Assembly (NCBI GenBank): GCA_947476295.1
Contig: CANJQC010000008.1
Coordinates: 1 to 64,000 of the forward strand
DNA: 64,000 bases
Direction: 5' to 3'
From: Planctomycetaceae bacterium
GTDB taxonomy: Bacteria; Planctomycetota; Planctomycetia; Planctomycetales; Planctomycetaceae
Shown here piece after piece: positions 19,382-28,808 of the stretch. The translations under genes were made by a program, and so were the position numbers. Under the pieces are notes generated by a model, which searched no databases, was not told where the DNA came from, and was given only the letters and a program-made list of their open reading frames with translations. Position 1 is the stretch's first letter; every line of letters starts with the position of its first letter.

Positions 19382-19471
19382 ATGAACATTGGCATCATCA
19401 AACCGAGCATCGCCGTATGGCTGTTCCTGGCAACAAGTTCGCTTCAAGCGTGGCAGAAAGGAAATTCCTAA
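19382..19471 (+). pseudogene. orphan signal-peptide stub
   Basis: A 29-codon frame with a good ribosome site (CAGGAGGCACAGAA then ATG) encodes a signal-peptide-like sequence, IAVWLFLATSSLQAWQK, and stops. A preceding 27-codon frame (19302-19385, MYKIKASSRRSET...) overlaps its start. These look like leftovers of a secreted protein gene whose body was deleted, in line with the collapsed gene just upstream. A genuine small secreted peptide is possible but I see no support beyond the RBS. Confidence 0.35.
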
Positions 19472-21195
19472 CCACGCGTCGATTCATCGGACCCGGAGAA
19501 TTCCGGCTTCAGCACGCGGATGTCAATGCTGTCATCGGGTGTTGGCCGAAGCGACAAACGCAGGCCATCGACTTCGATCTCCTGCACGCGATACGTCCGC
19601 CCATCATCGCGGGGGCGGCTGGTACCAAACAAAGGAAACCTTCCAGAGCCACGCTGATCACTCGCCGCATCGTCATCAGGTTCATCCTGCATGAGGACAA
19701 CGCGTATCGCCGGAGTTGCCGGATACTGCAACGTCATGCGCAGTGTCTTTCCCAGTTCTCCATCGGTGCGGGAATTCAGCGACGGTGTGAAACTCACTTC
19801 CTGACCATCTTCAACCGAGCGATGTCCGGCGTACTGAAACGTACGACTGCCATCGGAAATCGTTGTCTCGGCATCGTTGAGTTTCCAGCCACGCGCCGCT
19901 GCGACGGAAATCGCGTTCGTCCGACCGGAGGTTCGTGGGACTGCAGTCAGGGTTGATGCCAAATACGTGCTGGCCCGTGCCGGAATCTCTTCCGGCCCCA
20001 GCAGCTTGGCGCACAGCAGCAAACCAGGGATCGGAATCCGACGTACCATCTGCTCATCGTCCAGCAGTGACTTCAGCTTCTCTTTGTCTGCCGAATGAAA
20101 ATACAACGACACCAGCGCGACGGTGCTTTGTTCTGTTTCAAGCTGCTCGTCCATGTTGCACAGAATCAGATCTTCCGCATCGCGATACTCTTCATGCCGG
20201 CCCAGCACCCATGCACAGACGAGATTCGATTCCCAGTTCCGAGTCGAATAGTCAAAAGCCCGGGCGGCGGTTCGCGGTGCCTCCGGATCGTGCTGGCTTT
20301 CCTGAATCAGCGCCAGATTCGCCATGCTGCTGGCGAGCATATCGTCCTGACGAAAGTGGCCGCGACCGATTTCCGTGAGACGTTGAAATGTCTTTGCCGC
20401 ATCTTCCGTTTTGCCAAGTTGCTGCTGAGTCCGCGCGACGTAGTACCAGTACGGCGGATAACATTCCATAAAGCGTTCTAGTCGGGCCAGCATCCGCAGA
20501 CGCCGGTCGGGATCCTGCTCCTCCAGAGTATCGGACAACTGATCCAAATCTTGGTCCCGCAGCAGCCACCGGTCCGGGATCTCGTTTTTCCGACTGAGCT
20601 TCCAGAAGCTGTCCAGAAACGTCGATGATCTCGACATCAGTGTTGTAAACTGAGTCTTCTCTACTTGCCAGATGTCGGCATCGCGTTTGATCTGTGTCGA
20701 TCGGTAGTCCCACCAACTGTTCGCACCAGACTGGATGACAGACCCCAACTGACCCGTGGCCGCCTGCGCGCCGATGACGAAAAAGTCGGTGCCCATTTTT
20801 CGCTGCACTCCTCGACTGAATTGTTCACCGATTACTATCCGCTCGCGATCACTGATTTCGACCTGCCCGATTTCGTCGAGGATGGATCGATAAAGCGTAA
20901 TCACTTCCGGATCGTCGATCTGGTTCAGGTCCAGATTGTTCAGAATCCGCTGCTGCTCCTCCACCAACACTTTCTTGGACGGTGCGCGACGAATCCGGTG
21001 CAGCGCAGCGCGGCAATAGTTCAGCGTTACGGCCGTGTTGCGACGACTGACTTCCGTCGCTGGCGTCACGGGTAAATTTGGAACAGTCGCGGTGGTTCCT
21101 GAATTTGGAACAGTCAGAGCGGTTCCCTGCGCAATCGCCGAAGAAATCGGGATGACCGTAAGCAGGATCGCACAGCAAAGATGAAAGCGCTTCAT
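19468..21195 (-). CDS. secreted protein with TPR-like helical repeats, function unknown
   Basis: A 575-residue protein. The start MKRFHLCCAILLTVIPISSAIAQG gives a clean signal peptide; the open frame extends 52 codons upstream but that part has no signal. The middle contains helical repeat units (MLARLERFMECYPPYWYYVARTQQQLGKTEDAAKTFQRL and SMANLALIQESQHDPEAPRTAARAFDYSTRNW), compatible with degenerate TPRs. The C-terminal quarter is strand-rich (FQYAGHRSVEDGQEVSFTPSLN and RTYRVQEIEVDGLRLSLRPT). I do not recognise a named family. Its 3' end overlaps the orphan stub on the other strand by four bases. Confidence 0.75.
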   Translation of the reverse strand: MKRFHLCCAILLTVIPISSAIAQGTALTVPNSGTTATVPNLPVTPATEVSRRNTAVTLNYCRAALHRIRRAPSKKVLVEEQQRILNNLDLNQIDDPEVITLYRSILDEIGQVEISDRERIVIGEQFSRGVQRKMGTDFFVIGAQAATGQLGSVIQSGANSWWDYRSTQIKRDADIWQVEKTQFTTLMSRSSTFLDSFWKLSRKNEIPDRWLLRDQDLDQLSDTLEEQDPDRRLRMLARLERFMECYPPYWYYVARTQQQLGKTEDAAKTFQRLTEIGRGHFRQDDMLASSMANLALIQESQHDPEAPRTAARAFDYSTRNWESNLVCAWVLGRHEEYRDAEDLILCNMDEQLETEQSTVALVSLYFHSADKEKLKSLLDDEQMVRRIPIPGLLLCAKLLGPEEIPARASTYLASTLTAVPRTSGRTNAISVAAARGWKLNDAETTISDGSRTFQYAGHRSVEDGQEVSFTPSLNSRTDGELGKTLRMTLQYPATPAIRVVLMQDEPDDDAASDQRGSGRFPLFGTSRPRDDGRTYRVQEIEVDGLRLSLRPTPDDSIDIRVLKPEFSGSDESTRG

Positions 21196-21351
21196 GGTAT
21201 TGGTCACTGATCGTGAGATGTCCTCTGCGAACTGGCCGACGACGGTCTTCGTCGATTGGTCAAAACCCTGACCAGAAACCAAGCTCTCGTTCGCAACACA
21301 ACTTCCCAAACCAGCCACGTAGCTCATCCATGAACTGCGCAAGCCGAACAT

Positions 21352-21794
21352 TCCCCATCATTTCGTCCGCCGCCGCGAAGACAACAGGTAATCTCGTTCA
21401 TCAGAAACTTCGCGCAACGAACGCTACGTTTGTACTCACCAGGAAAGCATGGAAACATGCAGAATCTGCCGAAAGCTTAACACCCAATACGCCCCATACT
21501 GCGTATTTTCCATTTCATGCTCTTCGGTGGATGTGTCTCGGCAGGCCGTGCGGTGTTAGCCCGATTGCATTCACATTGATCCCTAACTCACCAATCCGAA
21601 GCGTCAGCGAAGGCTTTCCCGGTGAACGCAAACAGCCTATGCCCCCCTCACGGACGCTTCGGGTTACAAAGTGAGTGCGCTCTTGCGGTTCGCATCCCTC
21701 ACGGATCCGCATTCCTCTGGCAACTATTGCGGAAAACCGCTAGACAGCAGCTTGGTTTTTCAATAATTCCGGCGCAATGACATGGAGGTCACCT
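21352..21794. other. gene-free divergent intergenic region with one repeat
   Basis: This stretch separates divergent genes and must hold promoters in both directions. Apart from the REP-like unit at 21596-21662 and the RBS GGAGG at 21784-21788, I see no gene. The short frame on the minus strand (21515-21712) is a by-product of the repeat. Confidence 0.5.
21596..21662. repeat. REP-like repeat with CCGAAGCGTC/GACGCTTCGG arms
   Basis: CCGAAGCGTC (21596-21605) is exactly inverted as GACGCTTCGG (21653-21662), flanking GGCTTTCCCGGTGAACGC. Translating such units gives the spurious small proteins containing SVREGG..CLRSPGKPSLTLR that litter planctomycete annotation, so this is a dispersed repeat and not a gene. 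Confidence 0.55.
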
Positions 21795-22967
21795 GTGCGC
21801 AGCTCATTTCTGTCATTTTCACTTCCGCTCATTGGGCAGGAAGAGATCAACGAGGTCGTTGAGGCCCTGAAATCGGGCTGGCTAACATCAGGGCCTCGAA
21901 CAAAACAGTTTGAGCAGGATTTTCGCGATTCCGTTCAGGCCCCCGCAGCGCTTGCGCTGAATTCCTGCACTGCCGGACTGCATGTTGCTTTGAAAGTGCT
22001 GAACGTAGGCCCTGGCGACGAAGTCATTACGACACCGATGACCTTTGCGGCCTCCGTCAACGTCATCGAACACGTCGGTGCAACGCCGGTGCTTGTTGAT
22101 GTCGAACCGGACACGCTCAATATCCAGCCGGACGCCGTCGAACGGGCCATTACGCAGAATACCAAGGCCATTATCGCCGTCCACTACGCTGGCCATCCGG
22201 TGGAACTCAACGCGCTGCGGGCAATCGCCGAACAGTATCATCTGCATCTGATCGAAGACGCTGCGCATGCGGTCGGAGCAAGTTTTGAAGGCCAGCCGAT
22301 CGGTTCCGGATCGAACTTGACGGCCTTCAGCTTTTACGCAACCAAGAACCTGACCACTGGCGAAGGCGGGATGCTCACGGGTGATCCTGATTTGCTCGAT
22401 CACGCGCGTATCGTCAGTCTCCACGGAATGAATCGTGAGGCATGGAGTCGCTATTCCGCCGGCGGCAAGTGGGCCTACGACATCGTCGAACCGGGTTTCA
22501 AGTACAACATGACCGACATCCAGGCCGCGCTCGGCTTGCAGCAGTTGAAACGCTTCGATCGCATGCAGGAGCGCCGTCGTGAGATCGTCCAGACATACAA
22601 CTCAGCCTTCGGCCACAGTGGTGCATTTCTGACGCCAACCACGCGCGAGCATGTGACAAATGCATGGCACCTGTATGTGCTGCGTCTGCGGTCATCTGAA
22701 CTCACAATCGGTCGGGACCAGTTCATTCAGGAAATGACAGCGCGTAATATCGGCACGTCCGTGCACTTCATCCCGATCCACATGCATTCGTTTTACCGAA
22801 ACAAATACAACTACGTTCCGGACGATTTCCCGGTGGCTCATGCCGCGTTCCAACAAATGCTGAGCCTGCCGCTGTCGCCGTCCATGTCGCACCAGGACGT
22901 CGCTGACGTGATTGATGCCGTCCTGGACATTCGAGCCACATTCGGCCGTCGCCGGGCGGCAGCGTAG
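21795..22967 (+). CDS. DegT/DnrJ/EryC1/StrS aminotransferase
   Basis: A 390-residue PLP-dependent sugar aminotransferase. I chose GTG at 21795 because GGAGG lies six bases upstream; an ATG at 21777 would bury that site. Family motifs are FSLPLIGQEEINEVVEALKSGWLTSGPRT at the start, ALNSCTAGLHVALKVLNVGPGDEVITTPMTF, AVHYAGHPVELNAL, LIEDAAHAVGASF, and FSFYATKNLTTGEGGM with the PLP lysine (ATKN). It probably aminates a 4-keto or 3-keto nucleotide sugar, such as a product of the dehydratase at 6.1 kb. The nearest relatives in type are the ArnB/PseC/WecE group. Confidence 0.88.
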   Translation: MRSSFLSFSLPLIGQEEINEVVEALKSGWLTSGPRTKQFEQDFRDSVQAPAALALNSCTAGLHVALKVLNVGPGDEVITTPMTFAASVNVIEHVGATPVLVDVEPDTLNIQPDAVERAITQNTKAIIAVHYAGHPVELNALRAIAEQYHLHLIEDAAHAVGASFEGQPIGSGSNLTAFSFYATKNLTTGEGGMLTGDPDLLDHARIVSLHGMNREAWSRYSAGGKWAYDIVEPGFKYNMTDIQAALGLQQLKRFDRMQERRREIVQTYNSAFGHSGAFLTPTTREHVTNAWHLYVLRLRSSELTIGRDQFIQEMTARNIGTSVHFIPIHMHSFYRNKYNYVPDDFPVAHAAFQQMLSLPLSPSMSHQDVADVIDAVLDIRATFGRRRAAA

Positions 22968-23010
22968 GTATGCCGTTGGCATTATGCCGCATGCAGTTAG
23001 CATTGGCTCT

Positions 23011-23093
23011 TTTAACCGCGTGCCCAGCGGGCCGCGCGAGCAGCGTCCTGCGGGATCGATTCCCACGCGCGGGGCGTTGTCCACGCGGTTAAA
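23011..23093. repeat. inverted repeat with TTTAACCGCGTG/CACGCGGTTAAA ends
   Basis: The 12-base ends are perfect reverse complements; the inside is GC-rich with CCAGCGGGCCGCGCGAGCAGC. It sits between the aminotransferase and thiG stops. It could act as a bidirectional transcription barrier but lacks a T run of terminator type, so I class it as a palindromic repeat. Confidence 0.65.
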
Positions 23094-23107
23094 CGAATCT
23101 GCTATCT

Positions 23108-23941
23108 TCACCCCAGCGATCGACTGATCACACCTTCCGTCGGGCTTGAGGCGGTAGCGTAGAGTTTCCGAGGAATCCGACCGGACAGCACCGCATGGCG
23201 ACCGGCTTCGCAGGCTTGCTTCATCGCGACAGCCATTCGTAACGGGTCGCGGGCACTGGCAATGGCTGTGTTCAGCAAAACTCCGTCGCAGCCGAGTTCC
23301 ATCGCGAATGCCACGTCGCTCGCAGTGCCGACGCCGGCATCGATGATCACGGGATAGTCCGGATCATTCTCCTTCAGATATTCAAGGCAGATGCGGATAT
23401 TGTTGGGATTCAGGACACCCTGACCGCTGCCGATCGGACTTCCCGCCGGCATGACGGATGTGGCTCCGGCGGATTTGAGTCGTCGTGCGGTGATCGGATC
23501 GTCGGACGTGTAGCAGAGTACCTGAAATCCGTCATCGACCAGTTGCTTGCAGGCTTCAACCGTGGCAACCGGATCCGGCAGCAGCGTGCGCGTATCAGCC
23601 AGCACCTCCAGTTTCACCCAATCCGCGCCAGGGTTTTCCAGTCCTCGCAGAATTTCACGACCGAGGCGCGCGACGCGGATGGCGTCTTCCGTGTTGAAGC
23701 AACCAGCGGTGTTCGGCAGAATCGTGTATCGTTTGAGATCAATGAACTCAAGGATGTTGCGACCGGCGGAATCAATCAGGCGCTCACGACGCACGGCGAC
23801 CGTGATCACGTCCGAACCACTGGCTTCTAGGCACTCCTGCATTAGTTCAAACGTGGTATATTTTCCCGTGCCGACGATCAGACGGGAATTCAGAGTATGA
23901 GTTCCCAGAACAAGCGGCTTGTCAGGAGGCAGTGCAGTCAT
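23108..23941 (-). CDS. thiG: thiazole synthase
   Basis: A 277-residue TIM-barrel enzyme that builds the thiazole phosphate of thiamine from DXP, dehydroglycine and ThiS thiocarboxylate. Diagnostic segments are [68 protein letters not shown] (Schiff-base lysine), [28 protein letters not shown], and [31 protein letters not shown]. It follows thiS by 40 bases in the same direction. Confidence 0.96.
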   Translation of the reverse strand: MTALPPDKPLVLGTHTLNSRLIVGTGKYTTFELMQECLEASGSDVITVAVRRERLIDSAGRNILEFIDLKRYTILPNTAGCFNTEDAIRVARLGREILRGLENPGADWVKLEVLADTRTLLPDPVATVEACKQLVDDGFQVLCYTSDDPITARRLKSAGATSVMPAGSPIGSGQGVLNPNNIRICLEYLKENDPDYPVIIDAGVGTASDVAFAMELGCDGVLLNTAIASARDPLRMAVAMKQACEAGRHAVLSGRIPRKLYATASSPTEGVISRSLG

Positions 23942-23981
23942 TTTCTTTGAGTACTTTCATCGTTGGTATTACGGCCCACTT

Positions 23982-24182
23982 TCAACCTCCACCCACAAGC
24001 GTTACGACTTCGATCGTATCACCCGGCTGTAATCGGCAATCCGAATGCTCCTCGCGCGGGACGACACAGTGGTTGCGTTCCACCGCACAATAGCGATTTT
24101 CGATCTTAAGATCATTGAGCAGATCGGCAATCGTCCACGACGCTTCGATCGTGCGCGGTTCACCGTTGAGCTGAATTTCCAT
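23982..24182 (-). CDS. thiS: sulfur carrier protein ThiS
   Basis: A 66-residue ubiquitin-like protein. The C-terminal VTLVGGG supplies the Gly-Gly that is adenylated and thiocarboxylated to donate sulfur to ThiG. Start MEIQLNGEPRTIE matches the family; an ATG seven codons upstream is in frame but adds MPRKPSH. It is the first gene of thiS-thiG. I looked for a TPP riboswitch upstream (24183-24474) and found no CTGAGA/ACCTGATC-type THI box. Confidence 0.93.
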   Translation of the reverse strand: MEIQLNGEPRTIEASWTIADLLNDLKIENRYCAVERNHCVVPREEHSDCRLQPGDTIEVVTLVGGG

Positions 24183-24474
24183 GTGCGAAGGTTTCCGAGG
24201 CAATTTTTGCTGGTCTGCGGCGAGAGCCGAACCGCAAATTGTATCGGGACGGCGCGAGATGTGAATCCGCTGGAAGGATGGTTTTTCCGCAGGGCGACAG
24301 GCTTGTCCTGCTTATCTCCGTGCCTCAGGCAAAAGTCCATACCCCCTCAAACGCGAAGAATTGCGCTTACGGGGAAATTCGGGAAACGTTACATTCCGTC
24401 TCGCCGCAAATCAGGATTTTTTGCGGAATTTGCGGCGATCGTGCGACTTTCAAAGCGTACCAACGGACTGTGAC

Positions 24475-25011
24475 ATGAAATTCAAACAAGTCATTCTTGC
24501 CGGCACAGCACTCGGATTGATGAGTTCGTTTACCGGGTGTTCAACACCAATCAAGCCACGCGCTAAACCAGAAACCACATCTATGGACACGTCAGCGTCA
24601 AACGGCCCTGTGCTTTACACAGACCGAGATTCGCTCCAAAGTGGCACCGGCGTCATGGATGATGACGCTTCTTTGGAATTTACCACCACCGGATCGGGCT
24701 TGAAATACCGTGTGCTGCGACATTCCGACGACCGGAAGCCGACTGCCAGTAATACTGTCACGGTCAACTACCGAGGATGGCTCGACAACGGGCGTGAGTT
24801 TGACAGTTCTTACAAGCGCGGCGAACCAATTTCGTTTCCTCTGCAAGGCGTTGTTGCCGGCTGGACCGAAGGTATGCAACTGGTCGGCAACGGCGGCATG
24901 ATTGAACTTTGGATTCCGTCAGAGCTCGGCTACGGCGCGGCAGGCTCACCGCCTTCGGTGCCTCCCAACGCAGCGCTGCATTTCGTCGTTGAGTTGCTGG
25001 CTGTGAAGTAA
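24475..25011 (+). CDS. FKBP-type peptidyl-prolyl isomerase, lipoprotein
   Basis: A 178-residue exported protein. Its N-terminus is a lipoprotein-type signal (LMSSFTGC, with the Cys as likely lipidation site). After a linker comes one FKBP domain: TVTVNYRGWLDNGREFDSSYKRGEPISFPLQGVVAGWTEGM, QLVGNGGMIELWIPSELGYGAAG, and IPPNAALHFVVELL-like VPPNAALHFVVELLAVK. It would accelerate proline isomerisation of exported proteins. The frame is open 38 codons upstream; I chose the ATG that yields the signal. Confidence 0.9.
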   Translation: MKFKQVILAGTALGLMSSFTGCSTPIKPRAKPETTSMDTSASNGPVLYTDRDSLQSGTGVMDDDASLEFTTTGSGLKYRVLRHSDDRKPTASNTVTVNYRGWLDNGREFDSSYKRGEPISFPLQGVVAGWTEGMQLVGNGGMIELWIPSELGYGAAGSPPSVPPNAALHFVVELLAVK

Positions 25012-25023
25012 GTGCCTGTACGA

Positions 25024-25139
25024 TGGACATTCATGTCCGTCGTGCGACCACGGGATATTGTCAAGGTGAAATGCGAGACAACGCTATAATCGTGGGACAA
25101 GGCAACACTGTCTGGCGAAGTCACGGACAAGAATGTCCA
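25024..25139. repeat. inverted pair of GGACATTCATGTCC-type repeats
   Basis: TGGACATTCATGTCC (25024-25038) and GGACAAGAATGTCCA (25125-25139) face each other across 86 bases between two converging genes. Each arm is itself nearly palindromic. The left arm recurs exactly at 37021-37035, with TGTAC a few bases before it in both places, and its inverse recurs at 37087-37101. I read this as a dispersed non-coding repeat element. Confidence 0.6.
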
Positions 25140-25172
25140 TGCTGGAAGAGTCGATAATCGCCAGAAAATGTC

Positions 25173-25877
25173 TCATTCATCAACGCCCTGGTTGTCTTCT
25201 TCCAGTTGTCGGATATATTCAATCGCTTCCTCCGGCGAACACACCACACGGCCCGGCAGTCGGCCTTCGCGGTCGCAGGCGGCAAGTGTGTCGAGGGCTT
25301 CATTGTCTTCGGAATTTGTCAGTCGTCGCTTCGCTCGAACGCCCGCCGTTCCATTGTGAACGCGCTGCGCCAGTCCGTGATTTTCGATGAGCCACCGTGT
25401 TCGCTCGGAGATGTAACCATTCAGCACGGCAAGTCCCGCAGTAATGTGGTCCATCGGATCGATACCCTTGCCGACGTCGTGCAGCAGTGCGGCGAGCAGC
25501 AATTCTTCGTCCCATGGGAATTTTTCGCGAGCCAATTCGAAAACCTGCAGACTGTGGTAGAGCACGTCGCCTTCCGGATGATGATCGCGGGCCTGACGAA
25601 CTCGATCCAGCGGCAGCAGCAGTGACAGAAAATAGTGATAACGCCGATTTTCGACGTTTGGATCAGCGTCGGCTTTGATTTCGCCATCGGCCGCTACAAG
25701 CTGCTGCAGCGACTGGCGAATTTCAAAGTCTGTCGGCAGGGCTTCCGGCGGAATGTAGCTCCGCGTGAACGCTCTTGCCGCGCGCCATTTCGCCTGCGTG
25801 TAGTTGGTTTCTCGTCGAGCACTCAGCAGTCGAGCGGCTTCAAAGCAGATTTCGCGACGCAGCCGGTCCAGTTCCAT
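25173..25877 (-). CDS. HD-domain phosphohydrolase-like protein
   Basis: A 234-residue protein with an HD-superfamily core: HHPEGDVLYHSLQVFELARE provides the first His, LLAALLHDVGKGIDP the HD pair, and GLAVLNGYISERTRWLIENHG downstream helices, a layout like tRNA-nucleotidyltransferase-associated or phosphatase HD domains. Substrate unknown. ATG at 25877 is preferred to a GTG three codons upstream. It follows the metal-transporter permeases by 76 bases in the same direction and may belong to that operon, though I see no functional link. Confidence 0.78.
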   Translation of the reverse strand: MELDRLRREICFEAARLLSARRETNYTQAKWRAARAFTRSYIPPEALPTDFEIRQSLQQLVAADGEIKADADPNVENRRYHYFLSLLLPLDRVRQARDHHPEGDVLYHSLQVFELAREKFPWDEELLLAALLHDVGKGIDPMDHITAGLAVLNGYISERTRWLIENHGLAQRVHNGTAGVRAKRRLTNSEDNEALDTLAACDREGRLPGRVVCSPEEAIEYIRQLEEDNQGVDE

Positions 25878-25953
25878 GAGGATCACTTATTCTCGGTTTA
25901 CGAAACATTCCCGCCGACCACACCACGAGCGTTGCCAGCACAAAGACACTCCT

Positions 25954-27279
25954 TCAGTCCATATGTTCCGAGGGAATTCGGCTTCCGTGCGGATCGGTTG
26001 ACGGCGCGGCAGTCACCTCATCCAGACGATCACGGAGATCACGGCTGGTGAAATGTTCCAGTTTTTCCGCCTGACCGTGAATTCGATCCACCGCGACACC
26101 TCCTTCCGACACGAGATATTGTTCCCACAAACGATGCGAACGGACTAGGACCGATCCCAAGTCCCGCCCGGCATCCGTCAGACGATATCCGGATTCTGTC
26201 CGAATCACCTGGCCCTTGCGAACGTTTCGGTTCATCAGCCATGCCCCCAGCCACGGGCGAGACAACAGCACCGAACTGAGTTTCTGCGACGAGACGGCAC
26301 AATCACGGGACCGCTCGTCCATTCTGTACAATAACGCTATCAGGTCTTCGGACAGAATTCGCTGGGCCAGCTTCTGTCTGCGCACGATCCGCACGATCAC
26401 GCCGTTCCGAGGCGAAACCAACGATGCAGCGAAGAAGAACATCCCGGCGCAGAGCGCCGTCATTCCTGACGTGCTGGTACTCTGATATCCAAACAAATGT
26501 GGCACCAGTACTGCCGACAGATGTCCGCACGCAGCCGACAGCATCGCGATTACGGTGGCGCAAGAGATCATCATCCCCAGACGTTCTGTGAGCAAGAAAG
26601 CTGTCGCGGGTGGCACAACAAACATGGCCACGACCAGAATGTTACCCGCCGTTTCGAAGCTGGCAACGGCCGTCACAGCCACAATCACCATCAACAGATA
26701 ATGCATCAACCTCGCGCTGAATCCGACACTCGTTGATAACCCAGGATCAAAGGCGCTGAGTTTCAATTCTTTGAAGAACAGGACAACGAACAGCAGATTG
26801 ACAATCGTGACGGACCCCAGCACGATCACCACTCGAGGAATCGGTTCGCCAGCCACATCAACCGTATCCAGCGGCGTCATTTCAATCGCGCCGTACAGCA
26901 CGCAGCCAGGATCAAGATCGACATGATCTGCCGCCTGCACAATCATGACGAGACCGATCGCAAACAACGTCGTAAACACGACACCCATCGACGCACCTTC
27001 ATCGACGTCGCCGAAGTTGCGAATCCATTCAGTAAACAGCGCGGTCAGAATTCCGACAATCACCGCGCCGAGAAACATAGGCAAACTGGATCGGCTTTCG
27101 CTGACGAAAAACGCCACGGCCAGGCCCGGCAGGATCGCATGACTGATGGCGTCCCCAAGCAGACTCATACGCCGCAGCAGCAGAAAATTTCCTGGCAACG
27201 ATGCGGCGACGGCACACAGCATCCCGGCAAGCACAATCCAGCCGTCATAGTCCCATGACCAGTTTTCAAGGCCGCTCAT
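25954..27279 (-). CDS. metal ABC transporter permease with C-terminal DtxR-like regulator domain (second permease)
   Basis: A 441-residue protein. Residues ~1-285 are an ABC-3 family permease for Mn/Zn/Fe (LLRRMSLLGDAISHAILPGLAVAFF, SMGVVFTTLFAIGLVMI, FETAGNILVVAMFVVPPATAFLLT). Residues ~300-430 are soluble: a winged-helix-like part (LIALLYRMDERSRD...LMNRNVRKGQVIRTESGYRLTDAGRDLG) and a DtxR metal-binding/dimerisation-like part (RSHRLWEQYLVSEGGVAVDRIHGQAEKLEHFTSRDLRDRL). HRLWE-YL and the EK-EH(F/V) helix are DtxR/MntR hallmarks. Its start overlaps the upstream permease stop (ATGA). Fusion of this kind is known in chlamydial YtgCR. Substrate metal is not decidable. Confidence 0.88.
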   Translation of the reverse strand: MSGLENWSWDYDGWIVLAGMLCAVAASLPGNFLLLRRMSLLGDAISHAILPGLAVAFFVSESRSSLPMFLGAVIVGILTALFTEWIRNFGDVDEGASMGVVFTTLFAIGLVMIVQAADHVDLDPGCVLYGAIEMTPLDTVDVAGEPIPRVVIVLGSVTIVNLLFVVLFFKELKLSAFDPGLSTSVGFSARLMHYLLMVIVAVTAVASFETAGNILVVAMFVVPPATAFLLTERLGMMISCATVIAMLSAACGHLSAVLVPHLFGYQSTSTSGMTALCAGMFFFAASLVSPRNGVIVRIVRRQKLAQRILSEDLIALLYRMDERSRDCAVSSQKLSSVLLSRPWLGAWLMNRNVRKGQVIRTESGYRLTDAGRDLGSVLVRSHRLWEQYLVSEGGVAVDRIHGQAEKLEHFTSRDLRDRLDEVTAAPSTDPHGSRIPSEHMD

Positions 27280-28808
27280 GGCATCCGGCCTTTCTCAACA
27301 GGCGGTGGCGAAGTGTCCCCGGACACGGCTTGCTGCCCGGCAGCTCGCTGCCCTGCGGAGGATTCCAGCGGATGCGGGCTAGCAACAACGCCACCTGAAG
27401 TGCGTTGCTGTTCCAGCAGTTGTTCCAATTGAGCAATGAGTTCCGGTTCCAGCACATGTTCAATGGCGTCTGCCGCCTGATCCACGCGTCCCGGTGCGAC
27501 GTCAGCCTGAGTGATCAGGTACAATTCCCACAGACGATGCTCATGCGCCAGCCGCGATGCTTCAACCACGCCAGCTTCCGTCAGCGACAGACCCGCGTCG
27601 TCGTTGCGCACGAGTAATCCGTTGTGGCGACAGCGTTCGATCTGCCGCAGCAGTCGGAACGACGACCACGTCCGCATCCTCAGCAGTTGCAAATACGGCA
27701 CGCTGATTCCCGCAGATCCAGCCGCCGATTCGCGTGCTTCCAGCAGTTCGTACATTCCACGCAGAAGATGCTGCCGATCGACCGATCGATTCAGTTCCCA
27801 GCGCCGCGCGATGCGTACCAGAACACCTCGTGAGCGCCCAAAGAGCAGGCTGAAGAAAAACAAACTGCTGCACACGATCACGATCATGGCACCGGACGGC
27901 AGGTTCGGAAACACGGCACTCATTGCAGATCCTGCGAGTCCGCCGATGCCACCAATGCCGGACGAAATCAGCATCATGCGTTTCAGGTCATGTGTCCAGA
28001 ACCGCGCGGCGGCGGCGGGAATCACCAGCAACGCAATCATCAGCACCAAACCAACGGCCTGTAGCCCAATGATCGTCACGACAACAACAAGTGCCATTAT
28101 CAGCAGATCCAGGATCAGCACCGGATAACCGCGCGACCCAGCGAAGCCCTCGTCGAAGCACAGCAGGGTGAGTTCCTTAAACAGCAATGCGATGATGATC
28201 ACGGAAAGCAAGCCGGCAACTGCGATGAGTTGCGCATCGCTCGCTATCATCGAAGCCGTCTTGCCGTAGATAAACGATTCGAGTCCCGCCGCATGGCCTG
28301 ACGGAACCTGCTGTACGATCGTCAAAATGGCAATCCCCGCACCGAAGAAAACGCTGAGTACGATCCCCAGCGCCGCGTCTTCCTTCAGGCGTGTCAGATT
28401 GCGAATGTACAGAATTGCCGCGACGCCCACAATGCCGCTCAAGGCCGCACCTGTCAGCAGGACCGGCAACGATTTTCCATTAAGTCCCAGGTACGGCGCC
28501 AGCAGAAACGCCAGCCCCACGCCTGGCAGCGTCGCATGACTCAGGGCATCGCCCATCAACGCGCGGCGGCGGAGCAGCGTAAAACTTCCCACCAAACCCG
28601 CAGCCATGCCCAGCAATCCGGTCCCCGTCATCACGACGCGCGTATTGTAATCCTGAAGCTGGAGCACTCGTTTCCATTGTTCCCAATCCGGCCATGCGAT
28701 CGACCGATTGGTGAGGGATTCTGCAACGGCAAGTAACGGCGCGTGTAATTTGATATCTGAGATTTGAACTCCGTCGGTGAACACAGTCAGGAGAAGCAAC
28801 ACACTCAC
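27276..28808 (-). CDS. metal ABC transporter permease with C-terminal DtxR-like regulator domain (first permease)
   Basis: A 510-residue protein with GTG start overlapping the ATPase stop (GTGA). An N-terminal ~50-residue extension precedes ABC-3 permease helices ([65 protein letters not shown]). The cytoplasmic tail (~345-470) has a winged-helix-like segment ([12 protein letters not shown]...[37 protein letters not shown]) and a DtxR-like dimer/metal segment ([44 protein letters not shown]). A Gly/Ser/Pro-rich end follows. It is the YtgC-like partner; both permeases of this operon carry the regulator domain. Confidence 0.9.
   Translation of the reverse strand: MSVLLLLTVFTDGVQISDIKLHAPLLAVAESLTNRSIAWPDWEQWKRVLQLQDYNTRVVMTGTGLLGMAAGLVGSFTLLRRRALMGDALSHATLPGVGLAFLLAPYLGLNGKSLPVLLTGAALSGIVGVAAILYIRNLTRLKEDAALGIVLSVFFGAGIAILTIVQQVPSGHAAGLESFIYGKTASMIASDAQLIAVAGLLSVIIIALLFKELTLLCFDEGFAGSRGYPVLILDLLIMALVVVVTIIGLQAVGLVLMIALLVIPAAAARFWTHDLKRMMLISSGIGGIGGLAGSAMSAVFPNLPSGAMIVIVCSSLFFFSLLFGRSRGVLVRIARRWELNRSVDRQHLLRGMYELLEARESAAGSAGISVPYLQLLRMRTWSSFRLLRQIERCRHNGLLVRNDDAGLSLTEAGVVEASRLAHEHRLWELYLITQADVAPGRVDQAADAIEHVLEPELIAQLEQLLEQQRTSGGVVASPHPLESSAGQRAAGQQAVSGDTSPPPVEKGRMP

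Noticed and set aside
21515-21712. Minus-strand 65-codon frame with SVREGG/PGKPSLTLR
   Set aside because: This is a known type of artefact made by a dispersed intergenic repeat.
24183-24474. Possible TPP riboswitch upstream of thiS
   Set aside because: I looked for the conserved THI-box text on the minus strand and did not find it.
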